64,000 nt of DNA from Balamuthia mandrillaris (lineage: Eukaryota > Discosea > Longamoebia > Balamuthiidae): contig JAVKOQ010000017.1 in NCBI GenBank assembly GCA_031835245.1, positions 343,183 through 407,182 of the forward strand, given 5' to 3'. The position numbers were made by a program, and so were the translations under genes. Shown here piece after piece: positions 41,491 through 51,540 of this stretch (the first letter of the stretch is position 1; each line of letters starts with the position of its first letter). The notes beneath the pieces were generated by a model that worked only from the letters and a program-made list of their open reading frames with translations, was not told the DNA's origin and did not search any database.

Positions 41491-42756
41491 ATGAAGGAAC
41501 GTCTTAGACTGGGGACCCTAAATGGTAATCGTTCGTGGAAGCCCGCTTTGCAAGCTGTGCAAAAAGAGGCAAAGATCCCTGAGTGTTTTGTCAAAGGGGA
41601 CAAGCTAAATCAGTTTTTGGAGGAAGCGTTCAAGTTGGTGGTGGAAAAGTATGGGCACCTGAACACTACCACAGTCAAAATTCCTTCTCCCAGGGTTAAC
41701 CAAAAGGAGGAGGACGACAGAGGGGCAGAGGATCAGTGTAACTCGGTAGTGGATTCGCCCCGCCGAGAGGAGGGGACCAGTGTTGTGCCCAAGGGGAAGA
41801 TTGATTCGGACTCAGTCAGTGCGGAAGGCGTTAAGGAGCGAACCAACAGTCAAGTGGTGCTGCTGTTTGATTGTATTAGCAGTGTTTCTTGCGAGTGTGG
41901 TAAGCTCTCCGAGGCAGGCGTACTCTCACTCACAGTGATTGTACGATTCAGGGACCTGATTGAATCTCTTGACAAGGAGATCAATAATCTTATGGTGGGG
42001 GAAGAAGGAAGTGCAAATAGTACCAAAGGCGGCCCTGCTCTGGGTTCCCAACGGTCTTACGTGGAGGTGGTTGGATCAGCTCCGCGGTGTGATACGATTA
42101 CTGCGGAAAGGAATTTCTCTCCAACGGCAACTACAGCTAGCGCACCAAGCTTGGAATACTGGAAGGAAGAAATGGCAAAGGAACAAGGGATATGTTGGCA
42201 GGATAACTCCAACATATACAGGAGGACGTGGACCAAAGATACGGTAACCGACCCGAACTATTGGTCTACAGTAAAACCAAAGTATGGCTTTGCCAGTCCC
42301 TACTCCAAGGTAGGGGCTGTGGAGGGCAGATCCATTGTGGTGAGCGGTAAGGACCTTAAGAAGGAAAAGGTATGCGAGAGGATCTTCGAGCTGGGGCTCA
42401 AGCACGTCGGAGTGTGGAAAGTAGGAGAGAAGAATGGCACGCAGCATTGGGGAGTTACTTTGGAGAAGGCCCAGGCTGCCGAAGACATTATTGTGGAAAG
42501 AGCCAGGCTGTATGCTTTTACCCACTGGTGGGTGGGCAAAGCCCGAATTGAAGAAGCCAAGAATGAAGGCAAACCGCTGTGGAAGCCTAAAGAGCAAAGA
42601 AAGATGGAGAAGAGGAAGGAAAAGGAGGAGAATATTGGAACAGTGACTTTGGACAGCTCATTGGAACTCTCAGGCGTCGCGCTGGCTGAGGAGGAGTATC
42701 ACGGTGCTGCCAACTGGTCTGACATTGTGGAGGAGGAAGGGGAGGAGACCCAATGA
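41491..42756 (+). CDS. LINE ORF1 protein
   Basis: 421 aa from ATG 41491. The N-terminal ~70 residues are helical and basic. After a long linker comes an RRM-like segment (GRSIVVSGKDLKKEKVCERI, KHVGVWKVG, THWWVGKARIEEA), a common ORF1 RNA-binding fold. The C-terminus is acidic. No zinc knuckle is present. The same frame continues upstream to ATG 41398 (MRKNRALPRKSTELIDS) with a single TGA at 41,473. The stop overlaps the ORF2 start (ATGA at 42,753). Confidence 0.8.
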   Translation: MKERLRLGTLNGNRSWKPALQAVQKEAKIPECFVKGDKLNQFLEEAFKLVVEKYGHLNTTTVKIPSPRVNQKEEDDRGAEDQCNSVVDSPRREEGTSVVPKGKIDSDSVSAEGVKERTNSQVVLLFDCISSVSCECGKLSEAGVLSLTVIVRFRDLIESLDKEINNLMVGEEGSANSTKGGPALGSQRSYVEVVGSAPRCDTITAERNFSPTATTASAPSLEYWKEEMAKEQGICWQDNSNIYRRTWTKDTVTDPNYWSTVKPKYGFASPYSKVGAVEGRSIVVSGKDLKKEKVCERIFELGLKHVGVWKVGEKNGTQHWGVTLEKAQAAEDIIVERARLYAFTHWWVGKARIEEAKNEGKPLWKPKEQRKMEKRKEKEENIGTVTLDSSLELSGVALAEEEYHGAANWSDIVEEEGEETQ

Positions 42757-45284
42757 CTTCAGTAGCGTTTGTCAACTCTAGGGGCTGGGGACAAGAGGAA
42801 TTGGTCAGCTGTTGGGCTGACAGTAAGCAATTTGACATTATTGGAGTGTGCGAACATAGGAGGATGGTTGCCCCTAGCTTGGAGGGGTATCGGTGGATGG
42901 GTGGAGGGGCTGCTCCAGGGAGGAGTGGCTATGGAAGGGGTGGCGCAGGTTTCTTTGTTCGAGAGGGCTTCAAGGGGAACATCAGAGAAAGGAAAGAGTG
43001 GCGAACGCCTAACTCCACTTGGGTGGAACTGGCGGGACAGAGTTGCATCTTTATAATCAGTATAGTGTATCTCCCTCCAGGAGGTACCGTGGACGACTTT
43101 AAGGTCACCTTGGCTGCGATTGAGAAAAGAATCCTGGACGTGGTCAAGGAAGGAAGACCCCTGATTATTGGAGGAGATTGGAACGCCAGGGTTGGAAAGG
43201 GATGGAATGGTAGAGGTGAATCTACTTACAACGCGAGAGGAAAGGTGTTGGTGGAGTCTTTCAAAAGGCTGGCCCTCTCGTTGCCTCAGCTCGAAGAGGA
43301 AACGCCAGTATTTACATGGAGAGCTGGAAAACGAAAGAGCATTGTGGACTATGTGGTAGCATGGAGATGGACGGGCAAGGTAGTTGGTGACGGATGGCAA
43401 GCGTGGACTGATCATCGGCCACTGGTAGTCGAGTTGAAGGACTCAGCAGATAATTGCGGCGGGGTTTGGATGGAACGATGGAAGTGGAAGTCCTACTTGG
43501 AGGAAGATCGCAAGAGGAGGTGGAGGGAGTACAAACGCGGGTGCAAGCGTTTCTTCAAAGGAGAGGAATGGAAGGCCATGGTCAGGAAAACACAGGAGGG
43601 AGCAGCTACTGTTGAAGATCTTTGGAGCAAGTGGAAAAAAGGATTGTGGGATTGTGCAATGAGATGGTTTGGTAGAGAAAGGAGACTGATAGGAGCAACA
43701 ACGAGCAGGGCAAGGAAGCCATGGTGGACGGCAGAGTTAACATCCTTGAACAAGCAGGTAGTGGTAGCCCATGCTCAGTGGCTAAGAGAAGGAAAGAATG
43801 ATGGAAAGGCCAGAGAGGAATTTGTGGAACTCAGGAAAAGGTTTGTGAAGTTGTGGAGAGCCAACAAATGGGACTGGATGAAGTGGAGGAAACAAGAGAA
43901 CATCAAGGAAATGCAGAAATGGATCGGCAACATGTGGAGGATAGTGGCAAAGCGTAGAGCAGAGCCCAAAGCAGTTATTGAGCACCACGGTAGCACGGCA
44001 GCCTTCAAGGAACATTGGGCAAAGCTGGGAAGGAAGGATTCGTCCATTGGGAGCTTGCATCGAGAGGAAGCAGGTCCAAAAGGACTGTCTTGGTTTGGTA
44101 GTAACTGGCTTAAGAAGGAGAGTTTTAATCTTGCATGGAGGAAAAGATTGAGAGTGGGCAAAGCAGCTGGTGTGGACAATATTGATGGGGAAATGATGAA
44201 GTATGGAGGTAAACATGTGCAAGATGCAACTTGGACGCTGATCAAGGCCATTGAGAACCAAGGCATATTCCCCAAGGAATGGAAACAGGGGGTGGTTATC
44301 CCCTTGCATAAGGCAGGAGATCCCCAGAATCCAGCAAACTATAGAGGAATTACTCTCCTATGCAATGCAGCCAAGGTGTTTGAAGGAGCTATCTTGGTAC
44401 AGTTGAACATACAAGCAAGAGAGCAAGGGTGGATAAGTAATTGCCAGGGCGGATTTAGAAAAGGAAGGGGAGTCATGGATCAGGTGTGGCGTTTGAAGAA
44501 ATGCCTGACAAAGAGAAGCAAAGAACGTACCTATATTGCTCTGTTGGATATCAGTAAGGCATATGACATGCTTGACCATGACATACTGGCAAGGACATTA
44601 CGCAAAAGAGGAGCAGAAGAGGCAGCAGTGGGTATCATTACAGAGTGGTACCGTGGTATGACGAGTGTTATTCACATGAACGGGCAGCTCTCTAAGGAAT
44701 TTCTGGTGGAAAGAGGAGTTAAGCAAGGAGGAGTTATGTCTCCATTCTTGTTCAATGTATACATTGATGTGGTGGCAAGAAAGCTACAAGCGGCAGAGGA
44801 GAAGGAAAGAGGAGATAAAGCAAGGAATGTTTGCTTGTTGTTTGCAGATGACTTGGCAGTGGTGGCCAGCGATCCGTTTGAGCTTCAGAGAAGATTGAAT
44901 GTAGCAGTGGAGGCAGTGAATGCTCTGGGACATCAGTTCAATGCAAAGAAATCAGTGGTGCTAGTACAAGGAAAGAAGGCTCATTTTCAAGAGTGGAGAC
45001 TAAAGGGGGAGGCTGTGAAACGTGTGAAGGAGGCCAAGTACCTGGGACTGTGGTTTGAAGAAAGTGGGGAATGGACAACTCATGCCAAGGAGAGGATCAC
45101 CAAGGCCAAGCAAGCCCTCTACAGCCTTAGGCAGTGGGGAGCCATTGCTCAAGGCCTTGGTACACGCACTGCCCAGATTGCTGCAGAGGCTATTGTCAAG
45201 TTGTTTCCCTACACTATGTATGTACAATGCTTACTTTTTATGTATAGATTGGTGTTGCTCTTAGAGCAAATAAACTTCTTATGA
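42753..45284 (+). CDS. LINE ORF2: endonuclease and reverse transcriptase
   Basis: An unbroken frame of 843 aa. The N-terminal apurinic-type endonuclease shows FDIIGVCEHRR, IISIVYLPPGG, LIIGGDWNARVG and WTDHRPLVVEL. After a Trp/Lys/Arg-rich linker comes the reverse transcriptase: KAAGVDNIDGEMMKYGG, NYRGITLLCNAAKV, IALLDISKAYDMLDHD, GVKQGGVMSPFLFNVYID and the catalytic LLFADDLAVVA, then KYLGLWFEE. Catalytic residues of both domains are present, so the element could be recent. The C-terminus stops soon after the thumb region and runs directly into the tail sequence, which is translated to YTMYVQCLLFMYRL.... No zinc finger or RNase H follows. Confidence 0.88.
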   Translation: MTSVAFVNSRGWGQEELVSCWADSKQFDIIGVCEHRRMVAPSLEGYRWMGGGAAPGRSGYGRGGAGFFVREGFKGNIRERKEWRTPNSTWVELAGQSCIFIISIVYLPPGGTVDDFKVTLAAIEKRILDVVKEGRPLIIGGDWNARVGKGWNGRGESTYNARGKVLVESFKRLALSLPQLEEETPVFTWRAGKRKSIVDYVVAWRWTGKVVGDGWQAWTDHRPLVVELKDSADNCGGVWMERWKWKSYLEEDRKRRWREYKRGCKRFFKGEEWKAMVRKTQEGAATVEDLWSKWKKGLWDCAMRWFGRERRLIGATTSRARKPWWTAELTSLNKQVVVAHAQWLREGKNDGKAREEFVELRKRFVKLWRANKWDWMKWRKQENIKEMQKWIGNMWRIVAKRRAEPKAVIEHHGSTAAFKEHWAKLGRKDSSIGSLHREEAGPKGLSWFGSNWLKKESFNLAWRKRLRVGKAAGVDNIDGEMMKYGGKHVQDATWTLIKAIENQGIFPKEWKQGVVIPLHKAGDPQNPANYRGITLLCNAAKVFEGAILVQLNIQAREQGWISNCQGGFRKGRGVMDQVWRLKKCLTKRSKERTYIALLDISKAYDMLDHDILARTLRKRGAEEAAVGIITEWYRGMTSVIHMNGQLSKEFLVERGVKQGGVMSPFLFNVYIDVVARKLQAAEEKERGDKARNVCLLFADDLAVVASDPFELQRRLNVAVEAVNALGHQFNAKKSVVLVQGKKAHFQEWRLKGEAVKRVKEAKYLGLWFEESGEWTTHAKERITKAKQALYSLRQWGAIAQGLGTRTAQIAAEAIVKLFPYTMYVQCLLFMYRLVLLLEQINFL

Positions 45285-45285
45285 C
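45213..45285 (+). mobile_element. LINE 3' tail with palindromic hairpin
   Basis: CTATGTATGTACAATGCTTA through GGTGTTGCTCTTAGAGCAAA ends in TAAACTTCTT, followed by TACT repeats. It is the inverse complement of 41,155-41,225 with only a few differences by eye. TTGCTCTTAGAGCAA is nearly self-complementary. Confidence 0.85.
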
Positions 45286-45786
45286 TACTACTTACAAGTT
45301 TAACCAGTATATTGACCCTTTTGGATATAATTATTTAATAAAACCTTACAAACCAAGTTTTCCCAGTTTTCTTTTATACTTTTTTTGTGGACAAATATTG
45401 AAAAAAATAAACACAATACAAAAAAAAGCCAACATTACATTAGGATAATTTATAACAGTACATACACATTGACCCTTTCAGACATGATTTTTTTGCTATA
45501 ATAATTTTTGATGAATCCTGACTTAGAAAATTTGACCCAAGACAGTTTATAAAAAGACTTTTATATATAGTAGATCATTTTTTATTAATAAAATGATATG
45601 GACTACGAAGTTGAAAACTGTTCGACCAAGTTTTAAAACAAAGAGGAAAGGTTACAGTTTTAAAACTTGTATTGGTTGTTTAAGGCATTATAACAGGGTC
45701 TTTAAAGAACAAATTGAAAAAAGAAGAATAGAAAAAAGAGAAAAATAAAAGCTAAAGTCTGCTGATAGCAAATTGTTATGCCTAAA

Positions 45787-45826
45787 AAAAAACACTAAAG
45801 GAAGAGGCCTCTCTTTAGTGTTTTTT
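45787..45826. repeat. Hairpin, 14-bp stem
   Basis: AAAAAACACTAAAG is inverted exactly as CTTTAGTGTTTTTT around a 12-nt loop that contains the palindrome AGAGGCCTCT. It stands alone in AT-rich DNA and ends in T6, so it resembles an intrinsic-terminator shape, though that has no known role in a eukaryotic nucleus. Confidence 0.85.
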
Positions 45827-46169
45827 GTTACTAACTCGGACCTAGTTGCTGTTCTCCATCAGAACATAGTCACAGGTAAACAAAAAGAATAAGAACAAAG
45901 CAAAGAACAAGCAGGACCAGATCTTTGATTGTAAAATAAACACAAGAAAAGGAGTTTACAACAAAAAAAACAAGCATTTCTATGGCCCATACTTTTACTC
46001 TTTTTTCTAATCACCAAAGACCACTAAATATTAATATATAGTGCATGACTAGTTAAGTTCTGATGGTCTATCACCATAAGTGAGTTTTTTTGGTTTTATT
46101 GTCATCTTCAGCATATCAAAAAAGAGCTTAGAAGCACAAGATTGTCTACAACAACAAGAAGTTAACATT

Positions 46170-46305
46170 GTGATTAGGCCAGTAGGAAAACAACCTAACA
46201 GACCCCAACTCGATGGGCATAGGGAAAAGACCTTTGATAGAATGAAAGAAAGAGATTTCTATACATAGAGAAATAGGGATAGGAATTATGAGAGAGTAGT
46301 ATAAC
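46170..46305 (+). mobile_element. SINE-like element, copy 2
   Basis: GATTAGGCCAGTAGGAAAAC, then GACCTTTGATAGAATGAAAG and a GAGAGAGTAGTATAAC end: the same order as copy 1 at 34,213. Confidence 0.65.
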
Positions 46306-46611
46306 TACATTAGTAAGATGAATAAGATTAAGTTTGCTTCTTGTTACTGAGGAGCAAGCTGAATGACTTAGACTAATGGGCAGGCATGGAGAATAGTAAA
46401 ACTGGCAAGGTGGCAATGATGAATTGGAGCTTAGAAAAAGGAGTTACTATCCTTGTTAACATTGCTTACCAAGATATAAAGCGGGCAACCAAATCACACT
46501 CCACCAGGGGACGACCACTACAAGGACATATTTGATGCTTGTAATCAGCACAATAGAAAGATTGGTAAGCTAATATGGTCATTAAGGTTGATGTAGTAGC
46601 AGTTATACTGT

Positions 46612-46770
46612 TATACCACTCTCCCATAATACCTATTCCTATCTCTCCTTGTATATATATTTCTTTCTTTCATTCTATTAAAGGTCTTTTCCCTGCACAC
46701 AACGAGTTGGTATCCGTTGGGTTGTTCCCTCACCGGCCTTATCACAGTTCCCTCACCGGCCTTATCACAA
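46612..46770 (-). mobile_element. SINE-like element, copy 3, with duplicated 5' end
   Basis: It is inverted relative to copies 1 and 2. Its 5' end (right side on +) carries a 23-bp unit, GTTCCCTCACCGGCCTTATC plus ACA on the + strand, twice in tandem (46,723-46,745 and 46,746-46,768). The 3' end reads GAGAGTGGTATAAC. Confidence 0.7.
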
Positions 46771-47047
46771 TACTTTGATAAGCTTATTTATGTTCCTCAA
46801 TACTTTGGCCATTTGGGCTGAGCTTCATCCCAGCAAGCACAAGAGTCCAAAAAGATGACTTTGATACGGCCCAGCAAAGTGCTGCTGTGCAGATCAGCAG
46901 ATAAAGACATTTATTTTTTTGTCACAATTTTATTTTTATGATTGAGGGGGAAAGGAACACTCCTGCAGGGGTGGACATGTGCATACGGCCCTCCTACTAT
47001 GAGGAAAGCTGCTGCGAATCTTCATGTGAAGCAAACGGGACCTGAGA

Positions 47048-47916
47048 ATGGTTCGTTATTGCGTTGGTCGGACTGGTGGTGCTTTGCCCTTTTCGCTGTA
47101 TCTTAGGAGGAGACGCATAAGTGGAATGAGCAATTTGTTTTTTATCAAACGAGCTGAGCAAAGTGAGTCCACAAGAAAAAAAGGCTCAATGGAGGAGAAA
47201 CAGAGAGAGGTGGAGGTTGTAGTGGTGGCAGAGCCATACCAAGAAGAGTCAAGAGACAAGGGAGGAGTAGACGAGGACGAAGTTGAAGACCACGAAACAG
47301 AAGATGCAATAGCGCCCTTGCTTTCCAAGCATTACGTCGTCCCTTCTACACCTCCGGCTCCCTCGGGCGTTGTATCCAAGGTTCGTTGGGCGTCCTTGCG
47401 GCTCTGGAATGGCATAAAGCACGGGCTGGGTACCCAGGAACTACCCCGCAGCGTTCACATGGTCTTCATATTCTCCTTCCTGTTCAGCCTGGTGGTGAAC
47501 GTCGCCAAACCTGTTTCTTTTCTTTACGTCAAGTACCGAGGTTGGGCCAGCGATGACGACATCATGTACTGGTCCATCCTTCAGGCCGTGGGCACAGTGG
47601 TCCCTATCTTCGTGACTCCGGTGCTGGGCTTTTGGGCCAACTTTCGGCCGATCAAGGAAGTCTTCCTGCTGTCCACCTTTTTGAGCGTGTTGGGAAACCT
47701 TATGTGGGTGCTGTTGGCGGAAGAGTGGAGCTTTCTGGTGGCCTTCGGTCTCATCAATGTGGCCTACTCCCTCAAGTCCGTGCGAGCTACCTACATTGGC
47801 CGTGCTGTTGAACCAGGTCTGTTGACTTGCCACAGTTTTATTCTTCATTCTGCTCTAACACTCTTTGTTCTGTCTCTCTGTCTCTCTGTCTCTCTGTCTC
47901 TCTGTCTCTCTGTCTC

Positions 47917-47957
<41 letters not shown>

Positions 47958-49208
47958 TTGCCTCTCTCCCTCCTGCCCACAGAATACCGCACCAAGGCAT
48001 TCGGTCTTCACAGGCTATGTGAGTATTTTTTGTTTTTATGCAAGTGTAATGTCTCTTTGGTGCCCGCTAATTCTGTGATGAAGATGAGGTGGTGGGTTCC
48101 TTGGTGGGGCCGTTGATCACTCTTACACTAGGAAAAGCTCCGAAGCCAGAGGATGCCCCATCGTGGGGTGTCAGCATTCTTGATATCTCCTTCAACAGGT
48201 TAGTGAACACCCTCTTTCTGCTGCTGATAGCTGAAGAATTGTAACGCATGGGGGGGGGGGGCCCCCCCCCGCGGCATCAGGAGTACATTGTCCTTCATGG
48301 TGGCCACCTTTCTCGTGGCCCTTGTTCTCTATTTGACGATGTTTCACTTCCACGAGCTTCCGCATACTCTACCCTCAGCCCAACGGGCAGCCAGAAAACA
48401 GCGTAAACTGGAGAGAGCGGGAACAATCACAAGCGAGGCAGAAGAGCTCATTAGCACGCAACATTCCTTGAACTCGCGGCCTCCGTCCAAAACGGAAAAA
48501 AGACGAAGAGTGTTACACAAAACGTTGTTTATGACAGCCTTTCTTTGTTTCGTAGTCCTCCTTCGGTTGCCCATAGGAGTCTATCGCGTTAGCTATCATC
48601 CCATTCTTGGTACGCCTCTCTCTGTTATCTCTTTCTCTCGTTCGTTCTCTGCTTAACCACGCTACTCATCAGTAAACATATTTGACTTCGGGCACTACCT
48701 TGTCAGCATTACCAGTATTACCAATTCTATCCTTTCCTTGATACCTCCGTTATTGCTCTCGCTTCTCTCGCATCGGGTCAAGGACCGCACTATGATCTTG
48801 TTTGGTCTCTTCATCAACCTCGCAGGCATGGTTATCTACAGCGTGCCTCCTATGAAGTTACCACAGATTCTCATAGGCTACGATCTGGTCACAGAGGCCT
48901 CTATGCTCTACTACACCGCATCTATGTCTCTCTTCTCTAAGCAGATGGGCAAAGGGGCAGATGGTTTCCTCATGGCGTTGATCAACATCGCTGGTTCGTT
49001 AGGGCCTGCCATTGGCTCCTTGGTGGGGGGGCACCTGCTGCTACGTCTCTATGCCACGCCCTATTTCCTTCTGTTTACAGTGCCAGCGCTTTTGGGATTC
49101 GCCCTCTTCCTTCTTCCTTGCTTCTACAAACGCTTGGCCGAGCGCCCACGCCCTGCTGTTGTGCTCTTCGAAGAAAGCGCTTCCCAGGTTATGCCTAAAG
49201 CACAGTAA
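47048..49208 (+). CDS. Major facilitator superfamily transporter
   Basis: Exons 47048-47816, 47983-48018, 48084-48198, 48281-48609, 48673-49208; 594 aa. A ~100-residue acidic cytosolic N-terminus precedes the first helices (VFIFSFLFSLVVNVAKPVSF). Loops and helices follow with the MFS pattern: VPIFVTPVLGFWANFRPIKE, SVRATYIGRAVEPEYRTKAF, VVGSLVGPLITLTLG, and in the second half RVKDRTMILFGLFINLAG and IAGSLGPAIGSLVGGHLLL. About eleven or twelve helices can be counted. The substrate is unknown. Intron 1 contains a long (CT)n run on the sense strand; intron 3 holds a G12-C10 block at 48,250-48,271. The start could also be a later ATG (47,127 or 47,189). Confidence 0.87.
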
Positions 49209-49407
49209 TGCCCAAATGCCGTCTGCTCCTTGTATGTGACGCATACAAGTTTTATTTATTTATTTATTGGTTTGTTTGCTTTCTTGCCATCAGAGCCTAA
49301 CAATGTTGTGTTTTATTGAAAACATGAGCTAAAAGAAAAAGAAAGGATCGGGGAAAAAATAAAAGAGTTGAGAGCAAGAGAGAAGAGGAGTCCAACCCCC
49401 TTCAGCT

Positions 49408-50395
49408 TTAGAGTTTAGCTTGCTTAGGTAATTTGTCACCAAGGACTTGACCGAGTTTCATGGCAAGAGCCATATTTCCTTGGATCTTAAGCTTGCCTTG
49501 CATGAACAGAGCCTGGCCATCAGTCTTGCCAGTCATCATGTCGCTGTTTTAAGTCATTAACAACAAATATTAACGCAATGCTTTTTTCATCACAAAGCAA
49601 TCAAAGAGACTACATACATGAAGTCTTGCTCCTTCATGGCCATGGTACAACCAGGCTTAGCGGGCTCTCCCTTGGACACACTGCCTGGGGCATCTTTAAG
49701 GTTCAGGCCCCAGGTTTGCACCTCGCCATTGGCAGTAGTGATATCGAAGCGGTAGGTACCACCCACACGCTGCACCATGGAGGGATCTTACAGAGCCACT
49801 TGTCACTTCCCAAGATAGGCAAAGAGAGAGAGAGAGAGAGAGAGAGTACCTGCTTTAAGGTTTTTCTCAATTTCGGCAAAAACAGTGGAGATGAGATCGC
49901 CAGAGCCAGCAGAGGAAGTCGCAGCAGCAGCACCAGCCTTAGCGTTGAACAGCTGGCCGAGCTTCATAGCGAATGCCATGTCTATGCGTGGAGTTAAAGA
50001 GGCAGAAACAACAAAATAATCGCGTATGCTTTAGAGTTACAAAAGGATACTGCCAGAAATCTTGATTTTGCCTTGCATGAAGGCTGTTTGGCCGTCCAAC
50101 TGGCCCGCTGCCATAGCGGCGAAATCCTCGTCTTTGACTGAAGGAACAGTTAAATAAACGGTGGAAAACGCCAACAAACAGCGGGTTTACAAAACTTACT
50201 CGAAATGGTGCAGTCAGCTTTGGGGGCCTTCCCCTCCTGAACGCTTCCGCTGCCATTCTTCAAATCAACGGTCCAAGAGCGCACACCGTTGCCGTCTGCG
50301 ACATTGAACTGGTAAACTCCCCCGATCTTCGACACCAGACTGGGGTCGGCCTTAATGTTGTTGGCAATGGTGGTAAAGATGGGCTCTGACTTCAT
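49408..50395 (-). CDS. Tandem SCP2 sterol-carrier protein, peroxisomal
   Basis: Exons 50395-50200, 50137-50051, 49981-49850, 49786-49618, 49543-49408; 239 aa. Two SCP2 domains in tandem are visible. The first has GGVYQFNVADGNGVRSWTVD, DFAAMAAGQLDGQTAFMQGK and IKISGNMAFAMKLGQLF. The second has GGTYRFDITTANGEVQTWG, FIDMMTGKTDGQALFMQGKL and KIQGNMALAMKLGQVL. The C-terminus is PKQAKL, a peroxisomal PTS1 variant (AKL). SCP2 domains carry fatty acyl-CoAs and sterols, so a lipid carrier in peroxisomes is expected. The two halves share intron positions in the same phase, which fits internal gene duplication. Confidence 0.93.
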
Positions 50396-50560
50396 GGCTT
50401 TGGTGGTTTCCTTTGCTGTGTGTGTTCCTCCTCCTTAATGTTGTTGTTGTTGATGCCTTTGTTGTTTTTTTTTTTTTTTTGTGCGTTGCGTTGCGTGAGT
50501 GACAAACGAGGGGCCGTCGCTTTGAATGGCTTTCGCCCGATGCCCATGCCCCCCCCCCCC

Positions 50561-51511
50561 TAAAGCGGAGCAATGAATTTTTGTCGACGTGAAAGATCTC
50601 TGCTAGAGAAGAGACAAAGAAAAAGACAACAGAAATGGCCTTTTTATGGTAAGATAAAGCCTCTGTTTTGATTTTTGATTGGTGGTTTGAAACTTTCAGT
50701 AACCGATCAAAGCAATTGAGCCGCCTTACCCCCCCCCTAAGGCGGCGCCAAGATCAAGCCGATCAATGGGACAACGAAAATAAAGCAAAATTAGTAAAAG
50801 GAAAACAAAAAACAGACACAAAAAATAATAAAAGAAATCATTAGTGAGTGGTTGGTAACAAATTTTGTTTCCATCATCAAAAAATGGAGTGAGTGAGCAG
50901 AGAAAAAAGAACGCTACCTTTTCAATCGGAGCAGTGCCCCTGCCTGCGGCTGAACCGCTTCGGTTTCCACCTCTGCCTCCTTCCGCTGGTTTCCTCCTTG
51001 TGTAGTAGGAGCATAGCAATCAGAAATACGGTGATGCGTGGAGCTGCGTGGATGTGTGTGTCTGTGTGTTTACTTTTGAAAAGAAAGAAAAGAAGAGAAG
51101 AGAAGAAAAGAAAACGAGTAGCAGAAAAATGTCAAGGCGACTGACGAGTACCAAAAGTTTATTGGCGGCAGCAGCAGCATGAGCATCCATTCCATTCACC
51201 CCACCCCACACCCCACCCTACCACTTTGCCTTCAGAGACGTGGGAGAAGGAAGGGTTGTTTTGGCGGGAAACATGCTCATTGGCCCAAAAGACTAATGTC
51301 GTGATTTCTTTTTTCGTTGTCCTTAGATCTTATGATCTTTGCGCCGCCTTATACCTAAAGCGGCTCAATTGCTTTGATCGGTTACTGAAAGTTTCAAACC
51401 ACCAATCAAAAATCAAAACAGAGGCTTTATCTTACCATAAAAAGGCCATTTCTGTTGTCTTTTTCTTTGTCTCATCTCTAGTAGAGATCTTTCACGTCGA
51501 CAAAAATTCAT
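50561..51511. mobile_element. ~950-bp non-autonomous element with long inverted ends (modules A and B)
   Basis: Left end: module A (50,561-50,727), a C9 spacer, then a diverged module B (from 50,741). Right end, inverted: module B (51,348-51,263) and module A (51,511-51,355). The internal ~450 bp holds only a weak minus-strand frame (RRKPAEGGRGGNRSGSAAGR near 50,990) and an isolated ATG context (MDAHAAAAANKLL near 51,190). Outside, C12 (50,549-50,560) and C8 (51,519-51,526) stand in direct orientation, as expected from duplication of a poly-C target. Long inverted ends without a transposase suggest a MITE-like derivative; the autonomous source is not in the window. Confidence 0.75.
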
Positions 51512-51540
51512 TGTCTATCCCCCCCCCGCGGAGAAAGAGA

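Larger units (their letters stand above)
33309..47047. other. AT-rich transposon island
   Basis: About 13.7 kb with much lower G+C than either side and no convincing intact host gene. Annotated separately within it are LINE, Ty3/gypsy, SINE-like and tandem repeats, hairpins and gene fragments. Stretches I cannot explain are about 33,309-33,590, 35,040-35,420, 37,150-37,700 (GC-richer, no clear frame), 38,340-38,935, 39,020-39,620, 45,290-46,160 and 46,310-46,610. No tRNA or rRNA was seen. Confidence 0.8.

Noticed and set aside
50726-51190. Small two-exon gene inside the inverted-repeat element
   Set aside because: MDAHAAAAANKLL near 51,190 and an Arg/Gly-rich frame near 50,990 cannot be joined in phase with any GT-AG pair I could find.
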